Source of the DNA: Symsagittifera roscoffensis
Taxonomy: Eukaryota; Xenacoelomorpha; Acoela; Convolutidae
DNA length: 64,000 nt
Assembly (NCBI RefSeq): GCF_963678635.1
Contig: NC_087062.1
Coordinates: 100,365,209-100,429,208, forward strand
Direction: 5' to 3'
Part shown: in pieces, positions 1 to 15,600 of the stretch
How positions within the stretch are numbered: position 1 is the first letter of the stretch
How the letters are laid out: each line of letters starts with the position of its first letter
The notes under the pieces: generated by a model
Told to the model about the DNA's origin: nothing
What the model saw: only the letters and a program-made list of their open reading frames with translations
Database searches by the model: none
Translations under genes and position numbers: made by a program

Positions 1-3000
1 GGAACCAGCCTCAATTCTCAAAACTCCACCCACACCTGCAGAGAGAGCAGACACAACTGATGTAACACACACGTACCACTCGTACACACACAAACAAACA
101 AACAAACAAACACACATACATACATGTACACACAAACACACAATACACACACGCAACACACACAGACTCATAGGACCCAGCCTCAATTCTCAACACTCCA
201 CTCACACCTGCAGAGAGAGCAGACACAACTGATGTAACACACACGTACCACTCGTACACACACAAACAAACAAACAAACACAGATACATACATGTACACA
301 CAAACACACAATACACACATGCAACACACACACACACACACACTCATAGGAACCAGCCTCAATTCTCAACACTCCACCCACACCTGCAGAGAGAGCAGAC
401 ACAACTGATGTAACACACACGTACCACTCGTACACACACAAACAAACAAACAAACAAACACACATACATACATGTACACACAAACACACAATACACACAC
501 GCAACACACACACACACACTCATAGGAACCAGCCTCAATTCTTCACACTCCACCCACAACTACAGAGAGAGCAGACACAACTAATATCACACACACGTAA
601 CACTCGTACACAAATAAACAAACAAACAAACAAACAAACAAACAAACAAACACACATACATGTACACACAAACACACAATACACACACGCAACACACACA
701 CACTCATAGGAACCAGCCTCAATTCTCAACACTCCACTCACACCTGCAGAGAGAGCAGACACAACTGATGTAACACACACGTACCACTCGTACACACACA
801 AACAAACAAACAAACACAGATACATACATGTACACACAAACACACAATACACACATGCAACACACACACACACACTCATAGGAACCAGCCTCAATTCTCA
901 ACACTCCACCCACACCTGCAGAGAGAGCAGACACAACTGATGTAACACACACGTACCACTCGTACACACACAAACAAACAAACAAATAAACACACATACA
1001 TACATGTACACACAAACACACAATACACACACGCAACACACACACACACACTCATAGGACCCAGCCTCAATTCTCAACACTCCACCCACACCTGCAGAGA
1101 GAGCAGACACAACTGATGTGACACACACGTACCACTCGTACACACACAAACAAACAAACAAACACACATACATACATGTACACACAAACACACAATACAC
1201 ACACGCAACACACACACACACACTCATAGGAACCAGCCTCAATTCTTCACACTCCACCCACAACTACAGAGAGAGCAGACACAACTAATATCACACACAC
1301 GTAACACTCGTACACAAATAAACAAACAAACAAACAAACAAACAAACAAACAAACACACATACATGTACACACAAACACACAATACACACACGCAACACA
1401 CACACACTCATAGGAACCAGCCTCAATTCTCAACACTCCACTCACACCTGCAGAGAGAGCAGACACAACTGATGTAACACACACGTACCACTCGTACACA
1501 CACAAACAAACAAACAAACACAGATACATACATGTACACACAAACACACAATACACACATGCAACACACACACACACTCATAGGAACCAGCCTCAATTCT
1601 CAACACTCCACCCACACCTGCAGAGAGAGCAGACACAACTGATGTAACACACACGTACCACTCGTACACACACAAACAAACAAACAAATAAACACACATA
1701 CATACATGTACACACAAACACACAATACACACACACAACACACACACACACTCATAGGAACCAGCCTCAATTCTCCACACTCCACCCACAACTACAGAGA
1801 GAGCAGACACAACTAATATCACACACACGTAACACTCGTACACAAACAAACAAACAAACAAACAAACAAACAAACAAACAAACACACATACATGTACACA
1901 CAAACACACAATACACACACGCAACACACACACACACATAGAAACCAGCCTCAATTCTCAACACTCCACCCACACCTGCAGAGAGAGCAGACACGACTGA
2001 TGTAACACACACGTACCACTCGTACACACACAAACAAACAAACAAACACACATACATACATGTACACACAAACACACATTACACACACGCAACACACACA
2101 CACTCATAGGACCCAGCCTTAATTCTCCACACTCCACCCACACCTACAGAGAGAGCAGACACAACTAATATCACACACACGTAACACTCGTACACAAACA
2201 AACAAACAAACAAACACACATACATACATGTACACACAAACACAAAATACACACACGCAACACACACACACTCATAGGAACCAGCCTCAATTCTCAACAC
2301 TCCACCCACACCTGCAGAGAGAGCAGACACAACTGATGTAACACACACGTACCACTCGTACACACACAAACAAACAAACAAACACACATACATACATGTA
2401 CACACAAACACACAATACACACACGCAACACACACACACTCATAGGAACCAGCCTCAATTCTCAACACTCCACCCACATCTGCAGAGAGAGCAGACACAA
2501 CTGATGTAACACACACGTACCACTCGTACACACACAAACAAACAAACAAACACACATACATACATGTACACACAAACACACAATACACACACGCAACACA
2601 CACACACTTATAGGACCCAGCCTCAATTCTCCACACTCCACCCACACCTACAGAGAGAGCAGACACAACTAATATCTTACAGACGTAACACTCGTACACA
2701 AACAAACACACATACATACATGTACACACAAACACACAATACACACACGCAACACACACACACTCATAGGAACCAGCCTCAATTCTCAAAACTCCACCCA
2801 CACCTGCAGAGAGAGCAGACACAACTGATGTAATGTAACACACACGTACCACTCGTACACACACAAACAAACAAACAAACAAACACACATACATACATGT
2901 ACACACAAACACACAATACACACACGCAACACACACAGACTCATAGGACCCAGCCTCAATTCTCAACACTCCACTCACACCTGCAGAGAGAGCAGACACA

Positions 3001-6000
3001 ACTGATGTAACACACACGTACCACTCGTACACACACAAACAAACAAACAAACACAGATACATAAATGTACACACAAACACACAATACACACATGCAACAC
3101 ACACACACACTCATAGGAACCAGCCTCAATTCTCAACACTCCACCCACACCTGCAGAGAGAGCAGACACAACTGATGTAACACACACAAACCACTCGTAC
3201 ACACACAAACAAACAAACAAACAAACACACATACATACATGTACACACAAGCACACAATACACACACGCAACACACACACACACACACTCATAGGAACCA
3301 GCCTCAATTCTCCACACTCCACCCACAACTACAGAGAGAGCAGACACAACTAATATCACACACACGTAACACTCGTACACAAACAAACAAACAAACAAAC
3401 AAACAAACAAACAAACAAACAAACAAACAAACACACATACATGTACACATAAACACACAATACACACACGCAACACACACACACTCATAGGAACCAGCCT
3501 CAATTCTCAACACTCCACCCACACCTGCAGAGAGAGCAGACACAACTGATGTAACACACACGTACCACTCGTACACACACAAACAAACAAACAAACACAC
3601 ATACATACATGTACACACAAACACACATTACACACACGCAACACACACACACTCATAGGACCCAGCCTCAATTCTCCACACTCCACCCACACCTACAGAG
3701 AGAGCAGACACAACTAATATCACACACACGTAACACTCGTACACAAACAAACAAACAAACAAACAAACACACATACATACATGTACACACAAACACAAAA
3801 TACACACACGCAACGCACACACACTCATAGGAACCAGCCTCAATTCTCAACACTCCACCCACACCTGCAGAGAGAGCAGACACAACTGATGTAACACACA
3901 CGTACCACTCGTACACACACAAACAAACAAACAAACACACATACATACATGTACACACAAACACACAATACACACACGCAACACACACACACTCATAGGA
4001 ACCAGCCTCAATTCTCAACACTCCACCCACATCTGCAGAGAGAGCATACACAACTGATGTAACACACACGTACCACTCGTACACACACAAACAAACAAAC
4101 AAACACACATACATACATGTACACACAAACACACAATACACACACGCAACACACACACACTTATAGGACCCAGCCTCAATTCTCCACACTCCACCCACAC
4201 CTACAGAGAGAGCAGACACAACTAATATCTTACAGACGTAACACTCGTACACAAACAAACAAACAAACAAACACACATACATACATGTACACACAAACAC
4301 ACAATACACACACGCATCACACACACACACACTCATAGGAACCAGCCTCAATTCTCAACACTCCACCCACACCTGCAGAGAGAGCAGACACAACTGATAT
4401 CATACACACGTAACACTCGTACGCAAACAAACAAACAAACAAACACATATACATATATGTACACACAAACACACAATATACACACGCAACACACACACAC
4501 TCATAGGACCCAGCCTCAATTCTCCACACTCCACCCACACCTACAGAGAGAGCAGACACAACTAATATCACACACACGTAACACTCGTACACAAACAAAC
4601 AAACAAACAAACACACATACATGTACACACAAACACACAATACACACACGCAACACACACACACTTATAGGACCCAGCCTCAATTCTCCACACTCCACCC
4701 ACATCTGCAGAGAGAGCAGACACAACTGATGTAACACACACGTACCACTCGTACACACACAAACAAACAAACAAACACACATACATACATGTACACACAA
4801 ACACAAAATACACACAAGCAACACACACACACTTATAGGACCCAGCCTCAATTCTCCACACTCCACCCACACCTACAGAGAGAGCAGACACAACTAATAT
4901 CTTACAGACGTAACACTCGTACACAAACAAACAAACAAACAAACACACATACATACATGTACACACAAACACACAATACACACACGCATCACACACACAC
5001 ACACACTCATAGGAACCAGCCTCAATTCTCAACACTCCACCCACACCTGCAGAGAGAGCAGACACAACTGATATCATACACACGTAACACTCGTACGCAA
5101 ACAAACAAACAAACAAACACATATACATATATGTACACACAAACACACAATATACACACGCAACACACACACACTCATAGGACCCAGCCTCAATTCTCCA
5201 CACTCCACCCACACCTACAGAGAGAGCAGACACAAGTAATATCACACACACGTAACACTCGTACACAAACAAACAAACAAACAAACAAACAAACACACAT
5301 ACATACATGTACACACAAACACACAATACACACACGCAACACACACACACACTCATAGGACCCAGCCTCAATTCTCCACACTCCACCCACACCTACAGAG
5401 AGAGCAGACACAACTAATATCACACACACGTAACACTCGTACACAAACAAACAAACAAACAAAGACACATACATACATGTACACACAAACACACAATACA
5501 CACACGCAACACACACACACACTCATAGGAACCAGCCTCAATTCTCAACACTCCACCCATACCTACAGAGAGAGCAGACACAACTAATATCACACACACG
5601 TAACACTCGTACACAAACAAACAAACAAACAAACACACATACATACGTGTACACACAAACACACAATACACACACGCAACACACACACACACTCATAGGA
5701 CCCAGCCTCAATTCTCCACACTCCACCCACACTTGCAGAGAGAGCAGACACAACTGATATCACACACAGGTACCACTCGTACAAACACAAACAAACAAAC
5801 AAACACACATACATACATGTACACACAAACACACAATACACACACGCAACACACACACACACACACTCATAGGACCCAGCCTCAATTCTCCACACTCCAC
5901 TCACATCTGCAGAGAGAGCAGACACAACTGATATCATACACACGTAACACTCGTACGCAAACAAACAAACAAACAAACAAACACACATACATACATGTAC

Positions 6001-7330
6001 ACACAAACACACAATACACACACGCAACACACACACACTCATAGGACCCAGCCTCAATTCTCCACGTTCCACCCACACCTACAGAGAGAGCAGGAATGAC
6101 TGATATCACACACACGTACCCCTCGTACACACACACACACAAACAAACAAACACACATACATACATGTACACACAAACACACAATACACACACGCAACAC
6201 ACACACACACTCATAGGACCCAGCCTCAATTCTCCACACTCCACCCACACCTGCAGAGAGAGCAGACACAACTGATATCACACACACGTACCACTCGTAC
6301 ATACACAAACAAACAAACAAAAAAACACACATACATACATGTACACACAAACACACAATACACACACGCAACACACACACACACTCATAGGACCCAGCCT
6401 CAGTCCTCCACACTCCACCCACACCTACAGAGAGAGCAGACACAACTAATATCATACACACATAATACTCGTACACACACAAACAAACAAACAAACACAC
6501 TACATACATGTACACACACACACAATACACACACGCAACACACACACACTCATAGGACCCAGCCTCAATTCTCCACACTCCACCCACACCTACAGAGAGA
6601 GCAGACACAACTAATATCACACACACGTAACACTCGTACACAAACAAACAAACAAACAAACACACATACATACATGTACAGACAAACACACAATACACAC
6701 ACGCAACACACACGCACTCATAGGACCCAGCCTCAATTCTCCACACTCCACCCACACCTACAGAGAGAGCAGACATAACTGATATCACACACACGTACCA
6801 CTCGTACACACACAAACAAACCAACAACTAAACACACATACATACATGTACACACAAACACACAATACACACACGCAACACACACAGACACTCATAGGAC
6901 CCAGCCTCAATTCTCCCACTCCACCCACACCTGCAGAGAGAGCAGACACAACTGATATCACACACACGTAGCACTCGTACACAAACAAACAAACAAACAA
7001 ACACACATACATACATGTACACACAAACACACAATACACACACGCAGCACACACACACACACACTCATAGGAACCAGCCGCAGTCCTCCACACTCCACCC
7101 ACACCTACAGAGAGAGCAGACACAACTTATATCATACACACATAACACTGGTACACACACAAACAAACAAACAAACAAACACACATACATACATGTACAC
7201 ACAAACACACAATACACACACGCAACACACACACACACACACACACTCAAAGAACCCAGCCTCAATTCTCCACACTCCACCCACACCTGCAGAGAGAGCA
7301 GACACAACTGATATCACACACACGTACCAC
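1..7330. repeat. Sub-block made only of type-1 monomers
   Basis: Every monomer here belongs to type 1: a core box beginning GGAACCAGCCTCAATTCT or GGACCCAGCCTCAATTCT, followed by the CAAA and CA tracts. Variants alternate between GATGTAACAC, AATATCACAC and AATATCTTACAG after the core box. These variants recur in the same order at spacings of about 1.55 kb, for example around 2460 and 4015. That shows multi-monomer blocks were duplicated as units. Confidence 0.85.
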
Positions 7331-10300
7331 TCGTCACTCGTACGTACACATTCGCGAGCACACACACCTGCAGAGAGAGCAGACATAACTGCACACACGC
7401 AACCTACACACACTCGCAGGACCCCGCCTTACTCCTTCAGACTCCACCCACACCTGCAGAGAGCAGACACAACTATTTCCACAACAAAAACACACAATAC
7501 ACACAAACACAACAAACAAACTCACAGGACCCAGCATCACTCCTCCACACTCCACCCAAACTGCAGAGATAGCAGACACAACTGATATCACACACACGTA
7601 CCACTCGTACACAAACAAACAAACAAACAAACAAACACACATACATACATGTACACACAAACACACAATACACACACGCAACACACACACACTCATAGGA
7701 CTCAGCCTCAATTCTCCACACTCCACCCACACCTGCAGAGAGAGCAGACGCAACTGATATCACACACGTAACACTCGTACACAAACAAACAAACAAACAA
7801 ACACACATACATACATGTACACACAAACACACAATACACACACGCAACACACACACACTGATAGGACCCAGCCTCGATTCTCCACACTCCACCCACACCT
7901 ACAGAGAGAGCAGACACAACTAATATCACACACACGTAACACTCGTACACAAACAAACAAACAAACAAACACACATACATACATGTACACACAAACACAC
8001 AATACACACACGCAACACACACGCACTCATAGGACCCAGCCTCAATTCTCCACACTCCACCCACACCTACAGAGAGAGCAGACATAACTGATATCACACA
8101 CAGGTACCACTCGTACACACACAAACAAACAAACAAACAAACACACATACATACATGTACACACAAACACACAATACACACACGCAACACACACACACAC
8201 TCATAGGACCCAGCCTCAATTCTCCCACTCCACCCACACCTGCAGAGAGAGCAGACACAACTGATATCACACACACGTAGCACTCGTACACACACAAACA
8301 AACAAACAAACACACATACATACATGTACACACAAACACACAATACACACACGCAGCACACACACACACACTCATAGGATCCAGCCTCAGTCCTCCACAC
8401 TCCACCCACACTTACAGAGAGAGCAGACACAACTAATATCATACACACATAACACTGGTACACACACACACACAAACAAACAAACAAACACACATACATA
8501 CATGTACACACAAACACACAATACACACACACAACACACACACACACTCAAAGAACCCAGCCTCAATTCTCCACACTCCACCCACATCTGCAGAGAGAGC
8601 AGACGCAACTGATATCACACACACGTACCACTCGTCACTCGTACGTACACATTCGCGAGCACACACACCTGCAGAGAGAGCAGACATAACTGCACACACG
8701 CAACCTACACACACTCGCAGGACCCCGCCTTACTCCTTCAGACTCCACCCACACCTGCAGAGAGCAGACACAACTATTTCCACAACAAAAACACACAATA
8801 CACACAAACAAAACAAACAAACTCACAGGACCCAGCATCACTCCTCCACACTCCACCCAAACTGCAGAGATAGCAGACACAACTGATATCACACACACGT
8901 ACCACTCGTACACACACAAACAAACAAACAAACATACATACATACATACATGTACACACAAACACACAATACACACACGCAACACACACACACTCATAGG
9001 ACCCAGCCTCAATTCTCCACACTCCACCCACACCTGCAGAGAGAGCAGACGCAACTGATATCACACACACGTAACACTCGTACACAAACAAACAAACAAA
9101 CAAACACACATACATACATGGACACACAAACACACAATACACACACGCAACACACACACACTCATAGTACCCAGCCTCAATTCTCCACACTCGACCCACA
9201 CCTGCAGAGAGAGCAGACGCAACTGATATCACACACACGTAACACTCGTACACAAACAAACAAACAAACAAACACACATACATACATGTACACACAAACA
9301 CACAATACACACACGCAACACACACACACTCATAGGAACCAGCCTCACTCCTCCACACTCCACCCACACCTACAAAGAGAGCAGACACAACTAATATCAT
9401 ACACACGTAACACTCGTACACAAACAAACAAACAAACAAACACACATACATACATGTACACACAAACACACAATACACACATGCAACACACACACACTCA
9501 TAGGACCCAGCCTCAATTCTCCACACTCCACCCACACCTGCAGAGAGAGCAGACACAACTGATATCACACACACGTACCACTCGTACGTACACATTCGCG
9601 AGCACACACACCTGCAGAGAGAGCAGACATAACTGCACACACGCAACCTACACACACTCGCAGGACCCCGCCTTACTCCTTCAGACTCCACCCATACCTG
9701 CAGAGAGCAGACACAACTATTTCCACAACAAAAACACACAATACACACAAAAACAACAAACAAACTCACAGGACCCAGCATCACTCCTCCACACTCCACC
9801 CAAACTGCAGAGATAGCAGGCACAACTATTATCATACACACCTAACACTCGTACCCAAACAAACAAACAAACAAACACACATACATACATGTACACACAA
9901 ACACACAATACACACATGCAACACACACACACTCATAGGACCCAGCCTCACTCCTCCACACTCCATCCACACCTGCAGAGAGAGCAGTCACAACTGATAT
10001 CACGCACGTACCACTCGTACGTACACATTCACGAGCACACACACCTGCAGAGAGAGCAGACATAACTGCACTCACGCAACCTACACACACTCGCAGGACC
10101 CCGCCTTACTCCTTCAGACTCCACCCACACCTGCAGAGAGCAGACACAACTATTTTCACAACAAAAACACACAATACACACAAGCACAGCAAACAAACAA
10201 ACTCACAGGACCCAGCATCACTCCTCCACACTCCACCCAAACCTGCAGAGATAGCAGGCACAACTATTATCATAGACACATAACACTCGTACCCAAACGA

Positions 10301-12680
10301 ACAAACGAACACACATACATACATGTACAAAAAAACACACAATACACACACGCATCACACACACACACTAATAGGACCAAGATTCACTCCTCCACAATCC
10401 ACCCACACCTACAGAGAGCAGACACAACTAATATCATACACACGTAACACTCGTACACAAAGAAACAAACAAACAAACACACATACATACATGTACACAC
10501 AAACACACAATACACACACGTAACACACACACACACACACACAGTCATAGGACCCAGCCTCAATTCTCCACACTCCACCCACACCTGCAGAGAGAGCAGA
10601 CACAACTGATATCACACACACGTACCACTCGTACACAAACAAACAAACAAACAAACACACATACATATATGTACACACAAACACACAATACACACACGCA
10701 ACACACACACACTCATAGGACCAAGGTTCACTCCTCCACAATCCACCCACAGAGAGCAGACACAACTAATATCATACACACGTAACACTCGTACACAAAC
10801 AAACAAACAAACAAACACACATACATACATGTACACACAAACACACAATACACACACGCAACACACACACACTCATACGACCCAGCCTCAATTCTCCACA
10901 CTCCACCCACACCTGCAGAGAGAGCAGACACAACTGATATCACACACACGTACCACTCGTACACACACAAACAAACAAACAAACACACATACATACATGT
11001 ACACACAAACACACAATACACACATGCAACACACACACAATCATAGGACCCAGCCTCAATTCTCCACACTCCACCCACACCTGCAGAGAGAGCAGACACA
11101 ACTGATATCACACACACGTACCACTGGTATACACACAAACAAACAAACACACATACATACATGTACACACAATACACACACGCAGAACACACACACTCAT
11201 AGGACCCAGCCTCACTCCTCCACACTCCACCCACACCTACAAAGAGCAGACACAACTAATATCATACACACGTAACACTCGTACACAAACAAACGAACAA
11301 ACAAACACACATACATACATGTACACACAAACACACAATACACACACGCAACACACACACTCATAGGACCCAGCCTCACTCCTCCACACTCCGCCCACAC
11401 CTACAGAGAGCAGACACAACTAATACCATACACACGTACCACTCGTACACAAACAAACAAACAAACACACATACATACATGTACACACAAACACACAATA
11501 CACACATGCAACACACACACACTCATAGGACCCAGCCTCAATTCTCCACACTCCGCCCACACCTGCAGAGAGAGCAGACACAACTGATATCACACACACG
11601 TACCACTCGTATACACACAAACAAACAAACAAACACACATACATACATGTACACACAAACACACAATACACACACGCAACACACACACACTCATAGGACC
11701 CAGCCTCACTCCTCCACACTCCATCCACACCTGCAGAGAGAGCAGACACAACTGATATCACACACACGTACCACTCGTACGTACACATTCACGAGCACAC
11801 ACACCTGCAGAGAGAGCAGACATAACTGCACACACGCAACCTACACACACTCGCAGGACCCCGCCTTACTCCTCCAGGCTCCACCCACACCTGCAGAGAG
11901 CAGACACAACTATTTTCACAACAAAAACACACAATACACACAAACACAACAAACAAGCTCACAGAACCCAGCATCACTCCTCCACACTCCACCCAAACCT
12001 GCCGAGAGAGCAGACTCAACTGATATCACACACACGTAACACTCGTACACACACAAACAAACAAACAAACAAACAAACAAACAAACAAAACAAACAAACA
12101 AACACAAATACATACATGTACACACAAACACACAATACACACACGCAACACACACACACTCATAGGACCCAGCCTCACTCCTCCACACTCCCACCAACAC
12201 CAGCAGAGAGAGCAGGCACAATTGATATCACACACACGTACCACTCGTACGTACACATTCACGAGCACACACACACCTGCAGAGAGAGCAGACATAGCTG
12301 CACACACACAACCTACACACACTCGCAGGACCCCACCTTACTCCTTCAGACTCCACCCACACCTGCAGAGAGAGCAGACACCACTGATATCACACACACT
12401 TACCACTCGTATTCACATAAACAAACAAACAAACAAACAAACAAACAAACACACATACATACATGTACACACAAACACACAATACACACACGCAACACAC
12501 ACACACTCATAGGACCCAGCCTCACTCCTCCACACTCCACTCCCACACCTACAGATAGAGCAGACACAACTAATATCATACACACGTACACTTGTACACA
12601 AACAAACAAACAAACAAACACACATACATACATGTACACACAAACACACAATACACACACGCAACACACACACACTCATA
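2440..12680. repeat. Higher-order duplication, copy 1 (about 10.2 kb)
   Basis: Monomer variants in this block recur in the same order in 12681-23070. Anchors include the AATATCTTACAGACG monomer (near 2670 and 12908), the GTAATGTAACAC variant (near 2829 and 13065), the first type-2 monomer (near 7341 and 17746) and the CCAACAACTAAACAC variant (near 6821 and 17227). The offset is about 10236-10244 bp in the left part and 10404-10406 bp in the right part, so copy 2 carries about one extra monomer. The ends are estimated to within one monomer. Confidence 0.85.
7340..7600. repeat. First type-2 monomer of the array
   Basis: This segment differs from type 1. It has GTACGTACACATTCGCGAGC, then a core CTGCAGAGAGAGCAGACATAAC, ACGCAACCTACACACACTCG, CAGGACCCCGCCTTACTCC, a short core CTGCAGAGAGCAGACACAAC, CACAACAAAAACACACAATAC, and a CCAGCATCACTCCTCCACAC box. 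It lacks the long CAAA tract. The same type-2 segment recurs from about 8640, 9590 and 10015, and it becomes frequent from 23 to 34 kb, where it alternates with type-1 monomers. Confidence 0.85.
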
Positions 12681-15600
12681 GGAACCAGCCTCAATTCTCA
12701 ACACTCCACCCACATCTGCAGAGAGAGCAGACACAACTGATGTAACACACACGTACCACTCGTACACACACAAACAAACAAACAAACACACATACATACA
12801 TGTACACACAAACACACAATACACACACGCAACACACACACACTTATAGGACCCAGCCTCAATTCTCCACACTCCACCCACACCTACAGAGAGAGCAGAC
12901 ACAACTAATATCTTACAGACGTAACACTCGTACACAAACAAACACACATACATACATGTACACACAAACACACAATACACACACGCAACACACACACACT
13001 CATAGGAACCAGCCTCAATTCTCAAACTCCACCCACACCTGCAGAGAGAGCAGACACAACTGATGTAATGTAACACACACGTACCACTCGTACACACACA
13101 AACAAACAAACAAACAAACAAACACACATACATACATGTACACACAAACACACAATACACACACGCAACACACACAGACTCATAGGACCCAGCCTCAATT
13201 CTCAACACTCCACTCACACCTGCAGAGAGAGCAGACACAACTGATGTTAACACACACGTTACCACTCGTACACACACAAACAAACAAACAAACACAGATA
13301 CATAAATGTACACACAAACACACAATACACACATGCAACACACACACACACTCATATGAACCAGCCTCAATTCTCAACACTCCACCCACACCTGCAGAGA
13401 GAGCAGACACAACTGATGTAACACACACAAACCACTCGTACACACACAAACAAACAAACAAACAACACACATACATACATGTACACACAAGCACACAATA
13501 CACACACGCAACACACACACACACACACACTCATAGGAACCAGCCTCAATTCTCCACACTCCACCCACAACTACAGAGAGAGCAGACACAACTAATATCA
13601 CACACACGTAACACTCGTACACAAACAAACCAAACAAACAAACAAACAAACAAACAAACAAACAAACACACATACATGTACACACAAACACACAATACAC
13701 ACACGCAACACACACACACTCATAGGAACCAGCCTCAATTCTCAACACTCACCCACACCTGCAGAGAGAGCAGACACAACTGATGTAACACACACGTACC
13801 ACTCGTACACACACAAACAAACAAACAAAACACACATACATACATGTACACACAAACACACATTACACACACGCAACACACACACACTCATAGGACCCAG
13901 CCTCAATTCTCCACACTCCACCCACACCTACAGAGAGAGCAGACACAACTAATATACACACACAGTAACACTCGTACACAAACAAACAAACAAACAAACA
14001 AACACACATACATACATGTACACACAAACACAAAATACACACACGCAACGCACACACACTCATAGGAACCAGCCTCAATTCTCAACACTCCACCCACACC
14101 TGCAGAGAGAGCAGACACAACTGATGTAACACACACGTACCACTCGTACACACACAAACAAACAAACAAACACACATACATACATGTACACACAAACAAA
14201 CAATACACACTTACGCAACACACACACACTCATAGGAACCAGCCTCAATTCTCAACACTCCACCCACATCTGCAGAGAGAGCAGACACAACTGATGTAAC
14301 ACACAACGTGACACTCGTACACACACAAACAAAACAAACAAACACACATACATACATGTACATACAAACACACAATACACACACGCAACACACACACACT
14401 TATAGGACCCCAGCCTCAATTCTCCACACTCCACCCACACCTACAGAGAGAGCAGACACAACTAATATCTTACAGACGTAACACTCGTACACAAACAAAC
14501 AAACAAACAAACACACATACATACAATGTACACACAAACACACCAATACACACACGCATCACACACACACACACGCATAGGAACCAGCCTCAATTCTCAA
14601 CACTCCACCCACACCTGCAGAGAGAGCAGACACAACTGATATCATACACACGTAACACTCGTACGCAAAACAAACAAACAAACAAACACATATACATATA
14701 TGTACACACAAACACACAATATACACACGCAACACACACACACTCATAGGACCCAGCCTCAATTCTCCACACTCCACCCACACCTACAGAGAGAGCAGAC
14801 ACAACTAATATCACACACACGTAACACTCGTACACAAACAAACAAACAAACAAACACACATACATGTACACACAAACACACAATACACACACGCAACACA
14901 CACACACTTATAGGACCCAGCCTCAATTCTCCACACTCCACCCACATCTGCAGAGAGAGCAGACACAACTGATGTAACACACACGTACCACTCGTACACA
15001 CACAAACAAACAAACAAACACACATAGCATACATGTACACACAAACACAAAATACACACAAGCAACACACACACACTATAGGACCCAGCCTCAATTCTCA
15101 CACTCCACCCACACCTACAGAGAGAGCAGACACAACTAATATCTTACAGACGTAACACTCGTACACAAACAAACAAACAAACAACACACATACATACATG
15201 TACAACACAAACACACAATACACACACGCATCACACACACACACACACACACTCATAGGAACCAGCCTCAATTCTCAACACTCACTCCAACCCACACCTG
15301 CAGAGAGAGCAGACACAACTGATATCATACACACGTAACACTCGTACGCAAACAAACAAACAAACAAGAACACATATACATATATGTACACACAAACACA
15401 CAATATACACACGCAACACACACACACTCATAGGACCCAGCCTCAATTCTCCACACTCCACCCACACCTACAGAGAGAGCAGACACAAGTAAATATCACA
15501 CACACGTAACACTCGTTACACAAACAAACAAACAAACAAACAAACAAACAAACACACATACATACATGTACACACAAACACACAATACACACACGCAACA

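Noticed and set aside
2079-3110. Minus-strand open frame of 343 codons rich in Cys and Val
   Set aside because: The same peptide repeats in every monomer because the satellite strand is stop-poor. Similar frames occur in several phases on both strands.
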